Counted from the stretch's first letter, positions 1 through 6,277 are shown. The stretch: DNA of 9,465 bases from Muribaculaceae bacterium (GCA_029060585.1 JAIDTS010000513.1:1-9465), one strand, 5' to 3'. Notes: generated by a model from the sequence alone, not told the origin. Translations and numbers: made by a program.

Positions 1-1
1 G

Positions 2-87
2 CGCCTCTCCGAGGCTACTGTACTTTTTTTAGGGTTTCCCCAGACTGAGGTCTGGGGTTTCAGCATAATGTCAGCTCTCCGAGCTGA
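2..87. repeat. Three-hairpin mosaic repeat, copy A
   Basis: Three perfect inverted repeats lie in a row. The first has a 5-bp stem GCCTC/GAGGC (3-7 with 11-15) and loop TCC. The second has an 8-bp stem CCCCAGAC/GTCTGGGG (38-45 with 50-57) and loop TGAG. The third has a 7-bp stem TCAGCTC/GAGCTGA (71-77 with 81-87) and loop TCC. The same three occur in the same order at 1470-1555. The first 19 bases of the unit are identical in both copies, and 22 bases separate hairpins one and two in both. The unit lies downstream of the adaptor gene on the minus strand. No T-tract follows a stem in that direction, so it is not a standard terminator. It resembles REP/BIME-type extragenic mosaics; that link is inference. 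The element may continue left of the window. Confidence 0.85.
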
Positions 88-140
88 GTCGTTTTGTAAA
101 GAAATTTCCAAAAAATAATACTATATATGAGCATTCTTTT

Positions 141-169
141 AATTGATAATTGATCATTGTATAATGATC
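141..169. repeat. 7-base-period array at the end of the adaptor gene
   Basis: Four consecutive heptamers are visible: AATTGAT, AATTGAT, CATTGTA, TAATGAT (141-168). The array covers the adaptor gene's TGA stop (154-156, minus) and its last four codons. Within it, GATCATT (152-158) and AATGATC (163-169) form a 7-bp AT-rich hairpin with a 4-base loop. Arrays with the same period but other units occur in five other gaps of this window. Confidence 0.7.
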
Positions 170-1404
170 TCGTCGGCGGCGTTTAGTTTGTCGTAGCCGC
201 TGACTATGCCTTGATCGCCGGGACTGAGGCCTGAGATGACTTCGAACTGCTGTGGATTCTGGCGGCCTAACTCGATTTCGGTTTTGATGGCTTTTGATCC
301 GTCTTTGCTGAGCTTGTAGATCCATTTTCCATTGGTGGCGCTGAAGAAGTCTCCTCTTTGTATAACAACCGTGCTTTCAGGCATTCCCAACTCAATCTGC
401 GCTCTGAAACTCTTGCCGACCCGGAGGCTGGAGGGTCGGTCGCCGGTAAACACTAAGTCTGATTCGAAACTACGTTCCTTGATCTCGGGAACCACACGGC
501 TGACCTTCAGAGGATAACTTTCCGACTTCAATACAATTTTAGCCGGAAGACCCGGGACAATACGCTCCACATAATACTCGTTGAGGGATACATGAAGCTT
601 GTAGTCGCTCAACACCTTCAATTCACCTATACTCGAACCGCTCTGCACTTGCTGGCCAGGCGTGACCGTCAGGAAGCTGAGCTGTCCCGATACGGGAGCA
701 CGGACTATTAGGTCTTCGCTACGGCGCGCGGCTCGGTCTCTTTTGGTCTGTGCGCGGTCCATGTCGCCTGCCAGCAATTCGCGACGTATCGCAGTAGCTG
801 CGGAATCGTGGCTGAGGCTCTTAAGCTGAAGCGATGTCTTCTTTCTTCGATAATCGTATTCACTTTCGGCAAGATCCATTTCCGCCTTGCTTTTCATTCC
901 CATCTTGAATTCCTCGCGGGCGATGCGTCGCTTGTTGTCGAGATTGTTCATTTCATAGTTGGCGTCGAGAGCCTGCTGCTGAAGTGTGATTGACTTCTGC
1001 TGCATTTCGATTTCCTGCTCGCGATACTGACGCTGCTGATGACGCCATTCATCTTCCTCATCGTGGATGGTACGCATGAGATCCGGATTCTTCAATATAA
1101 GGATCGTGTCGCCAGCCTCAAGCATTGCGCCGTCCTCCGCCACGATGCGGTCTACAAAACCGGATTCGAGGGCGTTAACCTTTACTGTCAGTATTGGCTG
1201 GACTATTCCTTCAACGTCGACATATTCAAGGAATCGGTCTTCCTTGACCGGTGTGATCGTCATCGTTTCCCTGTCGATGCGTGGAGTGCCGGAATTCAGG
1301 GCCAAAATAATGCCGTAGACGAGCAGGACAAATACTGCGAGTCCGCCAATCAGATGATATCTGTAGCGCCAGTACCAAGGCTTTTTCTTTAGTTTTATAT
1401 CCAC
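154..1404 (-). CDS. HlyD/RND-type periplasmic adaptor (membrane fusion protein) of a tripartite exporter
   Basis: This 416-residue adaptor should bridge an inner-membrane transporter and an outer-membrane channel. A basic, aromatic N-terminus is followed by one membrane helix at about residues 18-36. The first half of a split lipoyl (barrel-sandwich) domain is at about 74-108 (ESGFVDRIVAEDGAMLEAGD). A long Gln/Glu/Arg-rich coiled-coil hairpin spans about 110-228, and the second lipoyl half about 231-265 (RAPVSGQL...PGQQVQSG). Beta-barrel and membrane-proximal regions follow. This order is standard for MacA/HlyD-like adaptors. The start is a GTG (1402-1404): the frame is open upstream to a stop, but no ATG lies between, and seven A residues directly precede the GTG. 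A TolC-family gene lies 180 bases upstream on the same strand. The pump itself is not in the window; a MacB-like ABC permease and ATPase further left is the likely partner. Substrate unknown. Confidence 0.93.
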   Translation of the reverse strand: MDIKLKKKPWYWRYRYHLIGGLAVFVLLVYGIILALNSGTPRIDRETMTITPVKEDRFLEYVDVEGIVQPILTVKVNALESGFVDRIVAEDGAMLEAGDTILILKNPDLMRTIHDEEDEWRHQQRQYREQEIEMQQKSITLQQQALDANYEMNNLDNKRRIAREEFKMGMKSKAEMDLAESEYDYRRKKTSLQLKSLSHDSAATAIRRELLAGDMDRAQTKRDRAARRSEDLIVRAPVSGQLSFLTVTPGQQVQSGSSIGELKVLSDYKLHVSLNEYYVERIVPGLPAKIVLKSESYPLKVSRVVPEIKERSFESDLVFTGDRPSSLRVGKSFRAQIELGMPESTVVIQRGDFFSATNGKWIYKLSKDGSKAIKTEIELGRQNPQQFEVISGLSPGDQGIVSGYDKLNAADEIIIQ

Positions 1405-1411
1405 TTTTTTT

Positions 1412-1439
1412 AATTTAGAATTTAGAATTGAGAATTGTT
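1412..1439. repeat. 7-base-period array before the adaptor start
   Basis: Four tandem heptamers (AATTTAG, AATTTAG, AATTGAG, AATTGTT on the plus strand) end exactly seven bases before the minus-strand GTG start at 1404. The intervening seven bases are all A in the sense strand. The array therefore occupies the place of a ribosome binding site and may affect translation initiation. That role is inference. Confidence 0.75.
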
Positions 1440-1469
1440 AGACTGAACATTATAATATTTATCACAAAT

Positions 1470-1555
1470 CGCCTCTCCGAGGCTACTGAGCTTCTGGATT
1501 GATTCCCCCAGACTGAAGTCTGGGGTTTCGTCACAATCACCAGGTCTCCGACCTG
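1470..1555. repeat. Three-hairpin mosaic repeat, copy B
   Basis: This is the second copy of the unit at 2-87. It has GCCTC/GAGGC with loop TCC (1471-1483), CCCCAGAC/GTCTGGGG with loop TGAA (1506-1525), and CAGGTC/GACCTG with loop TCC (1541-1555). The third stem differs from copy A on both arms in a way that keeps pairing, which points to selection for structure. Hairpins one and two are 22 bases apart as in copy A; hairpins two and three are 15 apart here and 13 in copy A. On the minus strand a GTAG tetranucleotide sits at the foot of the GCCTC hairpin in both copies (minus strand of 15-18 and 1483-1486). GTAG at a stem foot is the mark of REP sequences handled by RAYT transposases. The unit lies between the TolC and adaptor genes. 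Confidence 0.85.
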
Positions 1556-1571
1556 ACATGGGCTTGTGAAG

Positions 1572-1599
1572 AATCAATAATTGATCATTGATAATTGAA
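1572..1599. repeat. 7-base-period array at the end of the TolC-family gene
   Basis: Heptamers AATCAAT, AATTGAT, CATTGAT and AATTGAA run in register over the TGA stop of the TolC-family gene (1585-1587, minus). In the sense direction the gene ends with AATGATCAATTAT, the same 13 bases found at the end of the adaptor gene. The three-hairpin unit follows about 17 bases further on. Confidence 0.7.
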
Positions 1600-3039
1600 G
1601 ATGTCACTGCCGGTGAGGGAGCGGATGGTGTAGTATAAGGTCCAGTAGGTCTTTATCGATGAGATGTAGGCCCGGGTTGCTGAATCTTTCTCGGAGAGGG
1701 CTGTGTTGAGGTCGAGGATGGTGTTGCGTCCTGCTATGTATAGCTTCCGGGCTATCTCGTAGCGGTGGGAGGCGAGACGGCTGGTGCGGGATGCTACCTC
1801 TACTTTCTTGGGCTGCATGTTGAACTGCGTGACGATCTTCCTGACATTCTGCAGGAAGTCGTTCATGCCCTGATCTGCCTCTGTATAAACAAGGTCACGC
1901 TGGGATTTCGCCACTTTAACCTGTCCCTTGCCGCGTCCCCAATCGAGAATTGGAAGAGACAGTGAGAGGCTTGCATACTCCTGATGGAGTGGCCGACTGA
2001 ATGTGGACTCAAAATGATCAGCAGTCTGCGAAAGTCCGAACTGGAGGTATATATCAGCTCGGAGCCCGGTGTTTCCTTTTGCCTGGGCCACACGGCTGTC
2101 GCTCTCGAGCTTCATTCTCCGGTAATAATCCGGCTGGGAGGCGTTGCGCATAGCCATTTCCTCGGCGATCGGAAGAAAGACCGTTATTTCCGGCACTTCC
2201 TCCGGGAGCTTCAGGACTATGTCTGACATATCATCAAGACCGAGGTATGAAGCCAACGACTGTGTCTGCTCATTGACTTGCACCTCCGCGTCCATGCACG
2301 CTGTCTCTTCATTGAGACGGTTGATCTCAAGCTGAAGCATATCGTTTTCATTGATCACTCCTATCTTGTATCGTCCCTGAGCCATCTGATAGAGAGTGTC
2401 GGCGGAAGCGAAGTTCAGGCGAGCCATTTCCAGGTTGGCCTGCGCCTCCACTAAAGAGAAAAAATATCCGCAGGCATGTGCCGCTACGAGCTCCATAGCC
2501 TCATCGTAGTTCTTCTTGGCTTCCTGATACCTTAACGGTTCTATACGACGATCCCATTTAAGGGAATTATAGCCGAAAAGGTTCTGGCGATAACCTACAG
2601 TGACGGGATATGAGCTATAAGAAGTTTTCCTGAGTTCAAGTTCATCGATACGCGAGAGGGAAGACTTGAGAAACAGCGTTCCTCCTGTGAAGGGTATATT
2701 CTGGTTTATGGTCAGGGCGAGGTCTGTGTTTATCTGGTTTTGTTTAATGAATGCGCTCGTACCGTCGTTGAGTGTTATGCGGTTGATCTCTCGGTTGAGG
2801 AATGGGGAGGATGACAGGGTGACAGATGGAAGATAGTTTGCCTGATAATATTTATATTGCCATTCGGCAGCGAGGAAAGCATGCTTGGCACTCTGAGCGG
2901 CAGGGGAATTAGCCTGAGCCCTGGCTATGACTTCGTTCAGCGTCAGGGCCTGTCGCGGAGTATCTTCGGCATCGGCCTGAATGCAGATAGCCGACATAAA
3001 GGCTGCGGTGGCAATATTTATGATTGTTTTAATAGACAT
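1585..3039 (-). CDS. TolC-family outer-membrane efflux protein
   Basis: This 484-residue outer-membrane protein should trimerise into the exit duct of the exporter whose adaptor follows. Residues 1 to about 24 form a Sec signal peptide (MSIKTIINIATAAFMSAICI, then QADA). Two OEP repeats follow, each with long alpha-helical stretches. The first starts at about residue 31 (ALTLNEVIARAQANSPAAQ). The second contains the membrane-strand segment SLSLPILDWGRGKGQ (about 360-373), typical of the family, and ends in a helix-rich region with LYIAGRNTILDLNTALSEKDSA. The length suits TolC-like proteins. The ATG at 3037-3039 is the first start giving a signal peptide. No convincing promoter is visible upstream: TAAACTTG on the minus strand (3082-3089) is one mismatch from the -7 consensus, but no TTTG lies at the right distance. 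The 180-base gap before the adaptor holds the repeats. Confidence 0.94.
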   Translation of the reverse strand: MSIKTIINIATAAFMSAICIQADAEDTPRQALTLNEVIARAQANSPAAQSAKHAFLAAEWQYKYYQANYLPSVTLSSSPFLNREINRITLNDGTSAFIKQNQINTDLALTINQNIPFTGGTLFLKSSLSRIDELELRKTSYSSYPVTVGYRQNLFGYNSLKWDRRIEPLRYQEAKKNYDEAMELVAAHACGYFFSLVEAQANLEMARLNFASADTLYQMAQGRYKIGVINENDMLQLEINRLNEETACMDAEVQVNEQTQSLASYLGLDDMSDIVLKLPEEVPEITVFLPIAEEMAMRNASQPDYYRRMKLESDSRVAQAKGNTGLRADIYLQFGLSQTADHFESTFSRPLHQEYASLSLSLPILDWGRGKGQVKVAKSQRDLVYTEADQGMNDFLQNVRKIVTQFNMQPKKVEVASRTSRLASHRYEIARKLYIAGRNTILDLNTALSEKDSATRAYISSIKTYWTLYYTIRSLTGSDIFNYQ

Positions 3040-3133
3040 AATCTTGTGATTTTGCCTATATTATAATCAAACACCATGCCAAGTTTATAAATCATTAATA
3101 AATAATACTTTGTGTAAATAGGCTCATTCTGAC

Positions 3134-3153
3134 TATGTGCGAGAACGCACATA
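3134..3153. repeat. Perfect 8-bp hairpin
   Basis: TATGTGCG (3134-3141) pairs perfectly with CGCACATA (3146-3153) across the loop AGAA. No T-tract follows on either strand, so it does not look like a terminator. It abuts the larger inverted repeat to its right and shares its CGCACATATG arm. Confidence 0.75.
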
Positions 3154-3213
3154 TGAGGTTCGAATACGCACTAAGGTCCCATTTTTAGGATGAATTCGAA
3201 TACCCATATGCGC
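3146..3213. repeat. Imperfect inverted repeat with embedded direct repeats
   Basis: The left arm CGCACATATGAGGTTCGAAT (3146-3165) resembles the reverse complement of the right arm, which reads CGCATATGGGTATTCGAAT (minus strand, 3213-3195). TTCGAATAC also occurs twice in direct orientation (3159-3167 and 3195-3203), and CATATG twice (3150-3155 and 3205-3210). CTAAGG (3171-3176) and CTTAGG (3213-3218) follow the two direct copies. The left arm can also pair with 3134-3141, so two alternative folds are possible. Confidence 0.6.
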
Positions 3214-3216
3214 TTA

Positions 3217-3236
3217 GGGAGAGCTGGAGCTCTCCC
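3217..3236. terminator. GC-rich hairpin after the HAD gene (possible terminator)
   Basis: GGGAGAGCT (3217-3225) and AGCTCTCCC (3228-3236) form a perfect 9-bp stem with a 2-base gap. It starts 14 bases past the HAD stop codon on the minus strand, so it could end that transcript. In that direction no T-tract follows; a T-rich run (3242-3249) follows only on the plus strand. The factor-independent terminator call is therefore weak. Confidence 0.45.
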
Positions 3237-3250
3237 TTCCTAATTTTTTC

Positions 3251-3898
3251 TTACAAGATATTGAGAAGATCGCTGAAACGGGGAATCATGAAATCGGGTC
3301 TTGCGGCTCTTAGTTCGCTGTCCGTTCCGTTTCCGTAAGTAACAGCGCAAGTTTTCGCTCCGGCCTCCTTACCCATAATGATATCGAATTCGGCGTCTCC
3401 CACCACCATAGTCTCTTCCGGAATCCAGCCTTCGATGTTAAGAATCTCGAGAACGGTATCGGGCGCAGGTTTTCCGTTCTTTATGTCGTCACCGCCAATC
3501 ACTGTAGAGAAGCAGTCTGATATTCCGAAAAGCCGAAGGAATTCATTTAGCGACTTATGGTTGCGGCTGCTTGCGACAGCCATTCCAAAGCCTTCGCTAA
3601 GAAGGATTCTGAGAGTCTTTGTGACCTTTGGATAGCATACTACGTTAAGAGGAAATTTCAGCTCATTGAAGATACTGCGATAGGTTTTCGAAAATTCGTC
3701 TCCTATACCTGGATGGTCCGGCCAAAGCACATCGGGAATCTCCTCAAGCCGCAGACCGATAACGGCTCTGCATTGCTCATTGTCTCTTATTGGAAGGTTC
3801 ATCACGCGCATAGTAGCCTGCATCGTCTTGATGATCAAGGGAGCCGTATCAACGAGAGTCCCGTCGAAGTCGAATATTAAGTTTTTAACCTGAGCCAT
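3251..3898 (-). CDS. HAD-superfamily phosphatase (phosphoglycolate phosphatase-like)
   Basis: This is a 215-residue cytoplasmic haloacid-dehalogenase hydrolase. All four HAD motifs are present. Motif I is FDFDGTLVDT with nucleophile D10 and acid/base D12. Motif II is AVASSRN with S110. Motif III is K143 in GKPAPD. Motif IV is VVGDAEFD with D168 and D172, followed by GKEAGAKT. Residues about 18-90 form the alpha-helical C1-type cap. The overall pattern matches the Gph/PGMB-like subgroup, whose members dephosphorylate phosphoglycolate or other small phosphate esters; the substrate cannot be read from sequence. The length is typical. The ATG (3896-3898) is just downstream of a likely promoter. 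The gene is read in the same direction as the exporter genes but is separated from them by a 211-base repeat-rich gap, so it is probably a separate unit. Confidence 0.93.
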   Translation of the reverse strand: MAQVKNLIFDFDGTLVDTAPLIIKTMQATMRVMNLPIRDNEQCRAVIGLRLEEIPDVLWPDHPGIGDEFSKTYRSIFNELKFPLNVVCYPKVTKTLRILLSEGFGMAVASSRNHKSLNEFLRLFGISDCFSTVIGGDDIKNGKPAPDTVLEILNIEGWIPEETMVVGDAEFDIIMGKEAGAKTCAVTYGNGTDSELRAARPDFMIPRFSDLLNIL

Positions 3899-3916
3899 CT
3901 CTTTTTTTTATATATG

Positions 3917-3948
3917 CAAAATTACTCAAAAAATCATAATTTTAGAAA
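3917..3948 (-). promoter_or_regulatory. Probable Bacteroidetes-type promoter for the HAD gene
   Basis: On the minus strand TAATTTTG (3924-3917) matches the TAnnTTTG -7 box exactly. TTTC (3948-3945), one mismatch from the TTTG -33 box, lies 20 bases upstream. Transcription would begin only about 10-15 bases before the ATG, giving a very short leader. Confidence 0.5.
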
Positions 3949-3973
3949 TTCAATTAATAATTTTTTGATAATA

Positions 3974-4005
3974 TTTGGAGGTAAGAATATTTTTATATAA
4001 ATTTG
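3974..4005 (+). promoter_or_regulatory. Bacteroidetes-type promoter for the SPFH / ribbon-helix-helix unit
   Basis: TTTG (3974-3977) and TAAATTTG (3998-4005) match both boxes of the Bacteroidetes primary sigma-factor consensus with a 20-base spacer. The start point should be near 4010-4012, leaving a leader of about 70 bases before the ATG at 4080. The leader is A-rich near the start and has no Shine-Dalgarno sequence, as is usual in this phylum. Confidence 0.75.
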
Positions 4006-4079
4006 CATCGAAATGATATTGTTTTAATATTATATGATTGAGTGCGAACTAACACGTCAAAAACATAAATAGTTACATT

Positions 4080-5039
4080 ATGAAAGAGAACAAAGAAATT
4101 CCCTTCGAGGGAAAGACAGTCAGCGGCTTCGGGATGCTGGCTATGATGATCCTGATTCCAGTGGTCGTAGTGGCTTCTTTTTTTGTGCTTCCTGAAGAGG
4201 AATGGTGGCTCAGCGGCATTCTTGTCGGAGTAGGAATGATCGGATTAGTGATACTTTCATGCGGATTTTTCGTGCTGCAGCCGAATCAGGCCATGGTCAT
4301 GATCTTTTTCGGCAAGTATCGCGGGACATTCCGGAACACCGGTTTCTATTGGGCTAATCCTTTCATGACAAAGAAAAAGATATCGCTTCGCATCCGCAAC
4401 ATGGATATCGCACCTATTAAAGTTAACGACAAGGTCGGCAATCCCGTCATGATAGGCATGGTGCTTGTGTGGAAGGTGAAGGATACCTATAGAGCAGTCT
4501 TTGACGTAGACTCCGGCGCCACATCTTTTATTAGTGTAACGAGTGGCGGCGTTTCAGCCGGACAGACCGGCTCAATAGCTAACGCTCTTGATGCCTTCGT
4601 CAACATCCAGAGCGATGCTGCACTGCGTGAAGTCACCGGCAAGTATGCCTATGATGAAGAAGGCGACAAGCATGAGGAAATAACGCTGAGAAGTGATGGG
4701 CATGAGATCAACGAGCAGCTGGAGCAGAAGCTCAACGAGCGGCTTGCAATGGCAGGAATCGAGGTGGTGGAAGCTCGTCTGAATTATCTTGCGTATGCTC
4801 CGGAGATCGCCGCCGTCATGCTTCGTCGTCAGCAGGCGTCTGCCATTATATCTGCGAGAGAGAAGATTGTAGAGGGAGCCGTAAGCATGGTGAAGATGGC
4901 CCTTGACCAACTCAGCCAGGAACAGATAGTGGAACTCGATGAGGAGAGGAAGGCCACAATGGTCAGCAACCTTCTTGTAGTGCTCTGTGCTGACGAGCCC
5001 GCCCAGCCTGTACTTAATACCGGAACGCTTTATCAATAG
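4080..5039 (+). CDS. Membrane-anchored SPFH (stomatin/prohibitin/flotillin-type) protein
   Basis: This 319-residue protein has two N-terminal membrane helices (about residues 17-37 and 44-66) separated by an acidic, Trp-containing turn (PEEEWW). An SPFH/Band 7 domain follows from about residue 63, starting FVLQPNQAMVMIFFGKYRGT with GFYWANPF at about 88-95. A charged helical tail includes RRQQASAIISAREKIVEGA (about 249-267), the typical oligomerising helix after an SPFH domain. Such proteins form membrane-associated oligomers and organise or protect membrane protein complexes; no partner can be named here. A small ribbon-helix-helix gene starts 63 bases downstream on the same strand, with no terminator between, so the two are probably co-transcribed from the promoter at 3974-4005. 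No NfeD-type partner gene is adjacent. Confidence 0.92.
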   Translation: MKENKEIPFEGKTVSGFGMLAMMILIPVVVVASFFVLPEEEWWLSGILVGVGMIGLVILSCGFFVLQPNQAMVMIFFGKYRGTFRNTGFYWANPFMTKKKISLRIRNMDIAPIKVNDKVGNPVMIGMVLVWKVKDTYRAVFDVDSGATSFISVTSGGVSAGQTGSIANALDAFVNIQSDAALREVTGKYAYDEEGDKHEEITLRSDGHEINEQLEQKLNERLAMAGIEVVEARLNYLAYAPEIAAVMLRRQQASAIISAREKIVEGAVSMVKMALDQLSQEQIVELDEERKATMVSNLLVVLCADEPAQPVLNTGTLYQ

Positions 5040-5058
5040 AACTAAGTTCGATTGATAA

Positions 5059-5086
5059 AAGTGTAAAGTATAAAGTATTAAGTATG
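5059..5086. repeat. 7-base-period array before the ribbon-helix-helix gene
   Basis: Four tandem heptamers, AAGTGTA, AAGTATA, AAGTATT and AAGTATG, fill most of the spacer between the SPFH and ribbon-helix-helix genes. One further 7-base slot (AATAACT) separates the array from the GGAG at 5094. Confidence 0.75.
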
Positions 5087-5093
5087 AATAACT

Positions 5094-5097
5094 GGAG
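5094..5097 (+). promoter_or_regulatory. Shine-Dalgarno-like GGAG that decides the ribbon-helix-helix start
   Basis: GGAG lies five bases before the ATG at 5103. A GTG start two codons earlier, at 5097, would overlap this motif, so ATG 5103 is the better start. A clear Shine-Dalgarno match is unusual beside the A-rich leaders of the other genes here. Confidence 0.55.
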
Positions 5098-5102
5098 TGC
5101 CT

Positions 5103-5279
5103 ATGGCGAAACAGCAAAATAAGGGATTTCTTTTGAGGCTTGATCCGGAGATGATGGAGCAGGTAGAGAAGTGGGCTGCCCAGGAATTCCGGTCTGTCAA
5201 CGGACAGATTCAGTGGATAATCGCTGAATCTCTGAAGAGACACGGACGGCTCAGAAAGACAGAAAACGATAATCAATAA
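5103..5279 (+). CDS. Arc-type ribbon-helix-helix DNA-binding protein
   Basis: This is a 58-residue protein. A short basic tail is followed by a beta strand (KGFLLRL, about residues 7-13), helix A (about 14-28, DPEMMEQVEKWAAQE) and helix B (about 31-46, SVNGQIQWIIAESLKR). The FRSVNGQI junction is characteristic of Arc/MetJ-like ribbon-helix-helix proteins, which bind DNA as dimers by inserting the strand in the major groove. The protein is essentially this one domain. It follows the SPFH gene by 63 bases and precedes a strong terminator, so it is the last gene of a two-gene unit. Its target is unknown; autoregulation of the unit is plausible. No toxin gene is next to it, so an antitoxin role is not supported. 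A GTG at 5097 would add two residues. Confidence 0.87.
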   Translation: MAKQQNKGFLLRLDPEMMEQVEKWAAQEFRSVNGQIQWIIAESLKRHGRLRKTENDNQ

Positions 5280-5283
5280 TTTT

Positions 5284-5310
5284 AAGGGATTGAGAAATCA
5301 ATCCCTTTTT
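5284..5310 (+). terminator. Rho-independent terminator of the SPFH / ribbon-helix-helix unit
   Basis: A perfect 10-bp stem, AAGGGATTGA (5284-5293) with TCAATCCCTT (5298-5307), closes a GAAA tetraloop and runs into a T-tract (5306-5310). It begins five bases after the ribbon-helix-helix stop codon. Confidence 0.92.
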
Positions 5311-5389
5311 CATTCAACTATTTTTATGGTTCAGGCGTATTAATAATGAACAATTCTATCTATAAACCTATCTTAAGACTGAAAAACAT

Positions 5390-6277
5390 ATGATTCTAAC
5401 TGCAGAAAACACTGGAGCCATCGCCAAAGCGATTGAGATGCTTAAGACCATTTCCTTTCAGGATGCGATATCAAAAATCGCCAACACCCTTGTCAACTTC
5501 AGCTTCAAGGTGCTGATAGCGATCGCAGTATTTTACATCGGCCGATTCATCATACGGAAGATAAACAAGATACTCTCAAATATCTTTGAGAGGAAAAAAG
5601 TGGATCTCTCTCTTTCGACGTTCGTACTCAACTTCACCCAGATACTTCTCTATTTTATCCTTGTAGTGACGATAATCGGAATACTCGGAATAGAGACCAG
5701 TTCGTTTCTTGCACTGTTCGCTTCGGCCGGCGTCGCAATCGGTATGGCTCTCAGCGGTACGCTTCAGAATTTCGCCGGGGGAGTCCTCATCCTTATACTT
5801 AAACCATACCGAGTAGGCGACTATATCGAGGCTCAGAGTTTTGCGGGCACGGTTAAGGCCATGCAGATGTTTCATACGGTCATCACCACTCCAGACAACA
5901 AGACCATCCTTATACCCAATGGCGCCCTCTCATCGGGTAGCATCAACAACTATTCGATCCAGCCTATGAGAAGAGTTGACTGGACAGTATCCATACAGTA
6001 TGGCGACGACTACGAGAACGCAGCAAGCGCGATAAAGGAGATACTCGACTCGGACGAGAGGGTTGAGAAAAACAATCCGTCGCAGCCGGTATTCGTAGGC
6101 CTAAAGGAACTTGGAGACAGTGCCGTCATACTGACGGTCAGGGCATGGACCAAGAGCGCGGACTATTGGGGTCTGTTTTTTGATATATCTCAGAGGATGT
6201 ATGCCGAACTGCCCAAAAAAGGAGTCCACTTCCCGTATCCGCAACTGGATGTGCACCTTATTCCTAATGAAAAATGA
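5390..6277 (+). CDS. MscS-family small-conductance mechanosensitive ion channel
   Basis: This 295-residue inner-membrane channel should open under membrane tension and release solutes during hypo-osmotic shock. An N-terminal amphipathic stretch is followed by membrane helices at about residues 38-57 and 79-99. The pore helix TM3 is at about 105-135; it is Gly/Ala-rich (LFASAGVAIGMALSGTLQNF) as in MscS and is followed by GGVLILILKPYRVGDYIE at the start of the beta domain. The cytosolic vestibule includes TVITTPDNKTILIPNGALSS, a hallmark of the family. The length is close to the 286 residues of E. coli MscS. The ATG at 5390 has an A-rich leader (GAAAAACAT). No clear -33/-7 pair is visible in 5311-5389, so the promoter is not located. 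It stands alone between a terminator and a convergent gene. Confidence 0.95.
   Translation: MILTAENTGAIAKAIEMLKTISFQDAISKIANTLVNFSFKVLIAIAVFYIGRFIIRKINKILSNIFERKKVDLSLSTFVLNFTQILLYFILVVTIIGILGIETSSFLALFASAGVAIGMALSGTLQNFAGGVLILILKPYRVGDYIEAQSFAGTVKAMQMFHTVITTPDNKTILIPNGALSSGSINNYSIQPMRRVDWTVSIQYGDDYENAASAIKEILDSDERVEKNNPSQPVFVGLKELGDSAVILTVRAWTKSADYWGLFFDISQRMYAELPKKGVHFPYPQLDVHLIPNEK

Larger units (their letters stand above)
3040..3250. other. Repeat-rich gap between the HAD and TolC-family genes
   Basis: This is the longest gap in the window. It holds an AT-rich leader of the TolC-family gene (3040-3120), a hairpin at 3134-3153, an imperfect inverted repeat spanning about 3146-3213, and a GC-rich hairpin at 3217-3236. 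No ORF with coding character is visible. Confidence 0.7.

Noticed and set aside
38..57. CCCCAGAC/GTCTGGGG hairpin (and its copy at 1506-1525) as a rho-independent terminator for the exporter genes
   Set aside because: In the gene direction the stems are followed by A-rich or mixed sequence, not a T-tract. The hairpins belong to the repeat unit.
1039..1392. A 117-codon open frame on the plus strand opposite the adaptor gene
   Set aside because: The adaptor frame on the minus strand has full domain structure; this is its shadow.
3061..3130. Promoter for the TolC-family gene
   Set aside because: TAAACTTG on the minus strand is near the -7 consensus, but no TTTG lies 19-21 bases upstream, so the evidence is too weak for a feature.
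4572..5276. A 234-codon open frame on the minus strand across the SPFH and ribbon-helix-helix genes
   Set aside because: It is antisense to two genes with clear protein families and has no recognisable domain. Its length follows from the codon use of the opposite strand.
5103..5279. Ribbon-helix-helix protein as the antitoxin of a toxin-antitoxin pair
   Set aside because: A terminator follows directly and the upstream gene is a membrane SPFH protein. No toxin-like gene is adjacent.
5311..5389. Promoter for the mechanosensitive channel
   Set aside because: No TTTG/TAnnTTTG pair with suitable spacing is present in this gap.
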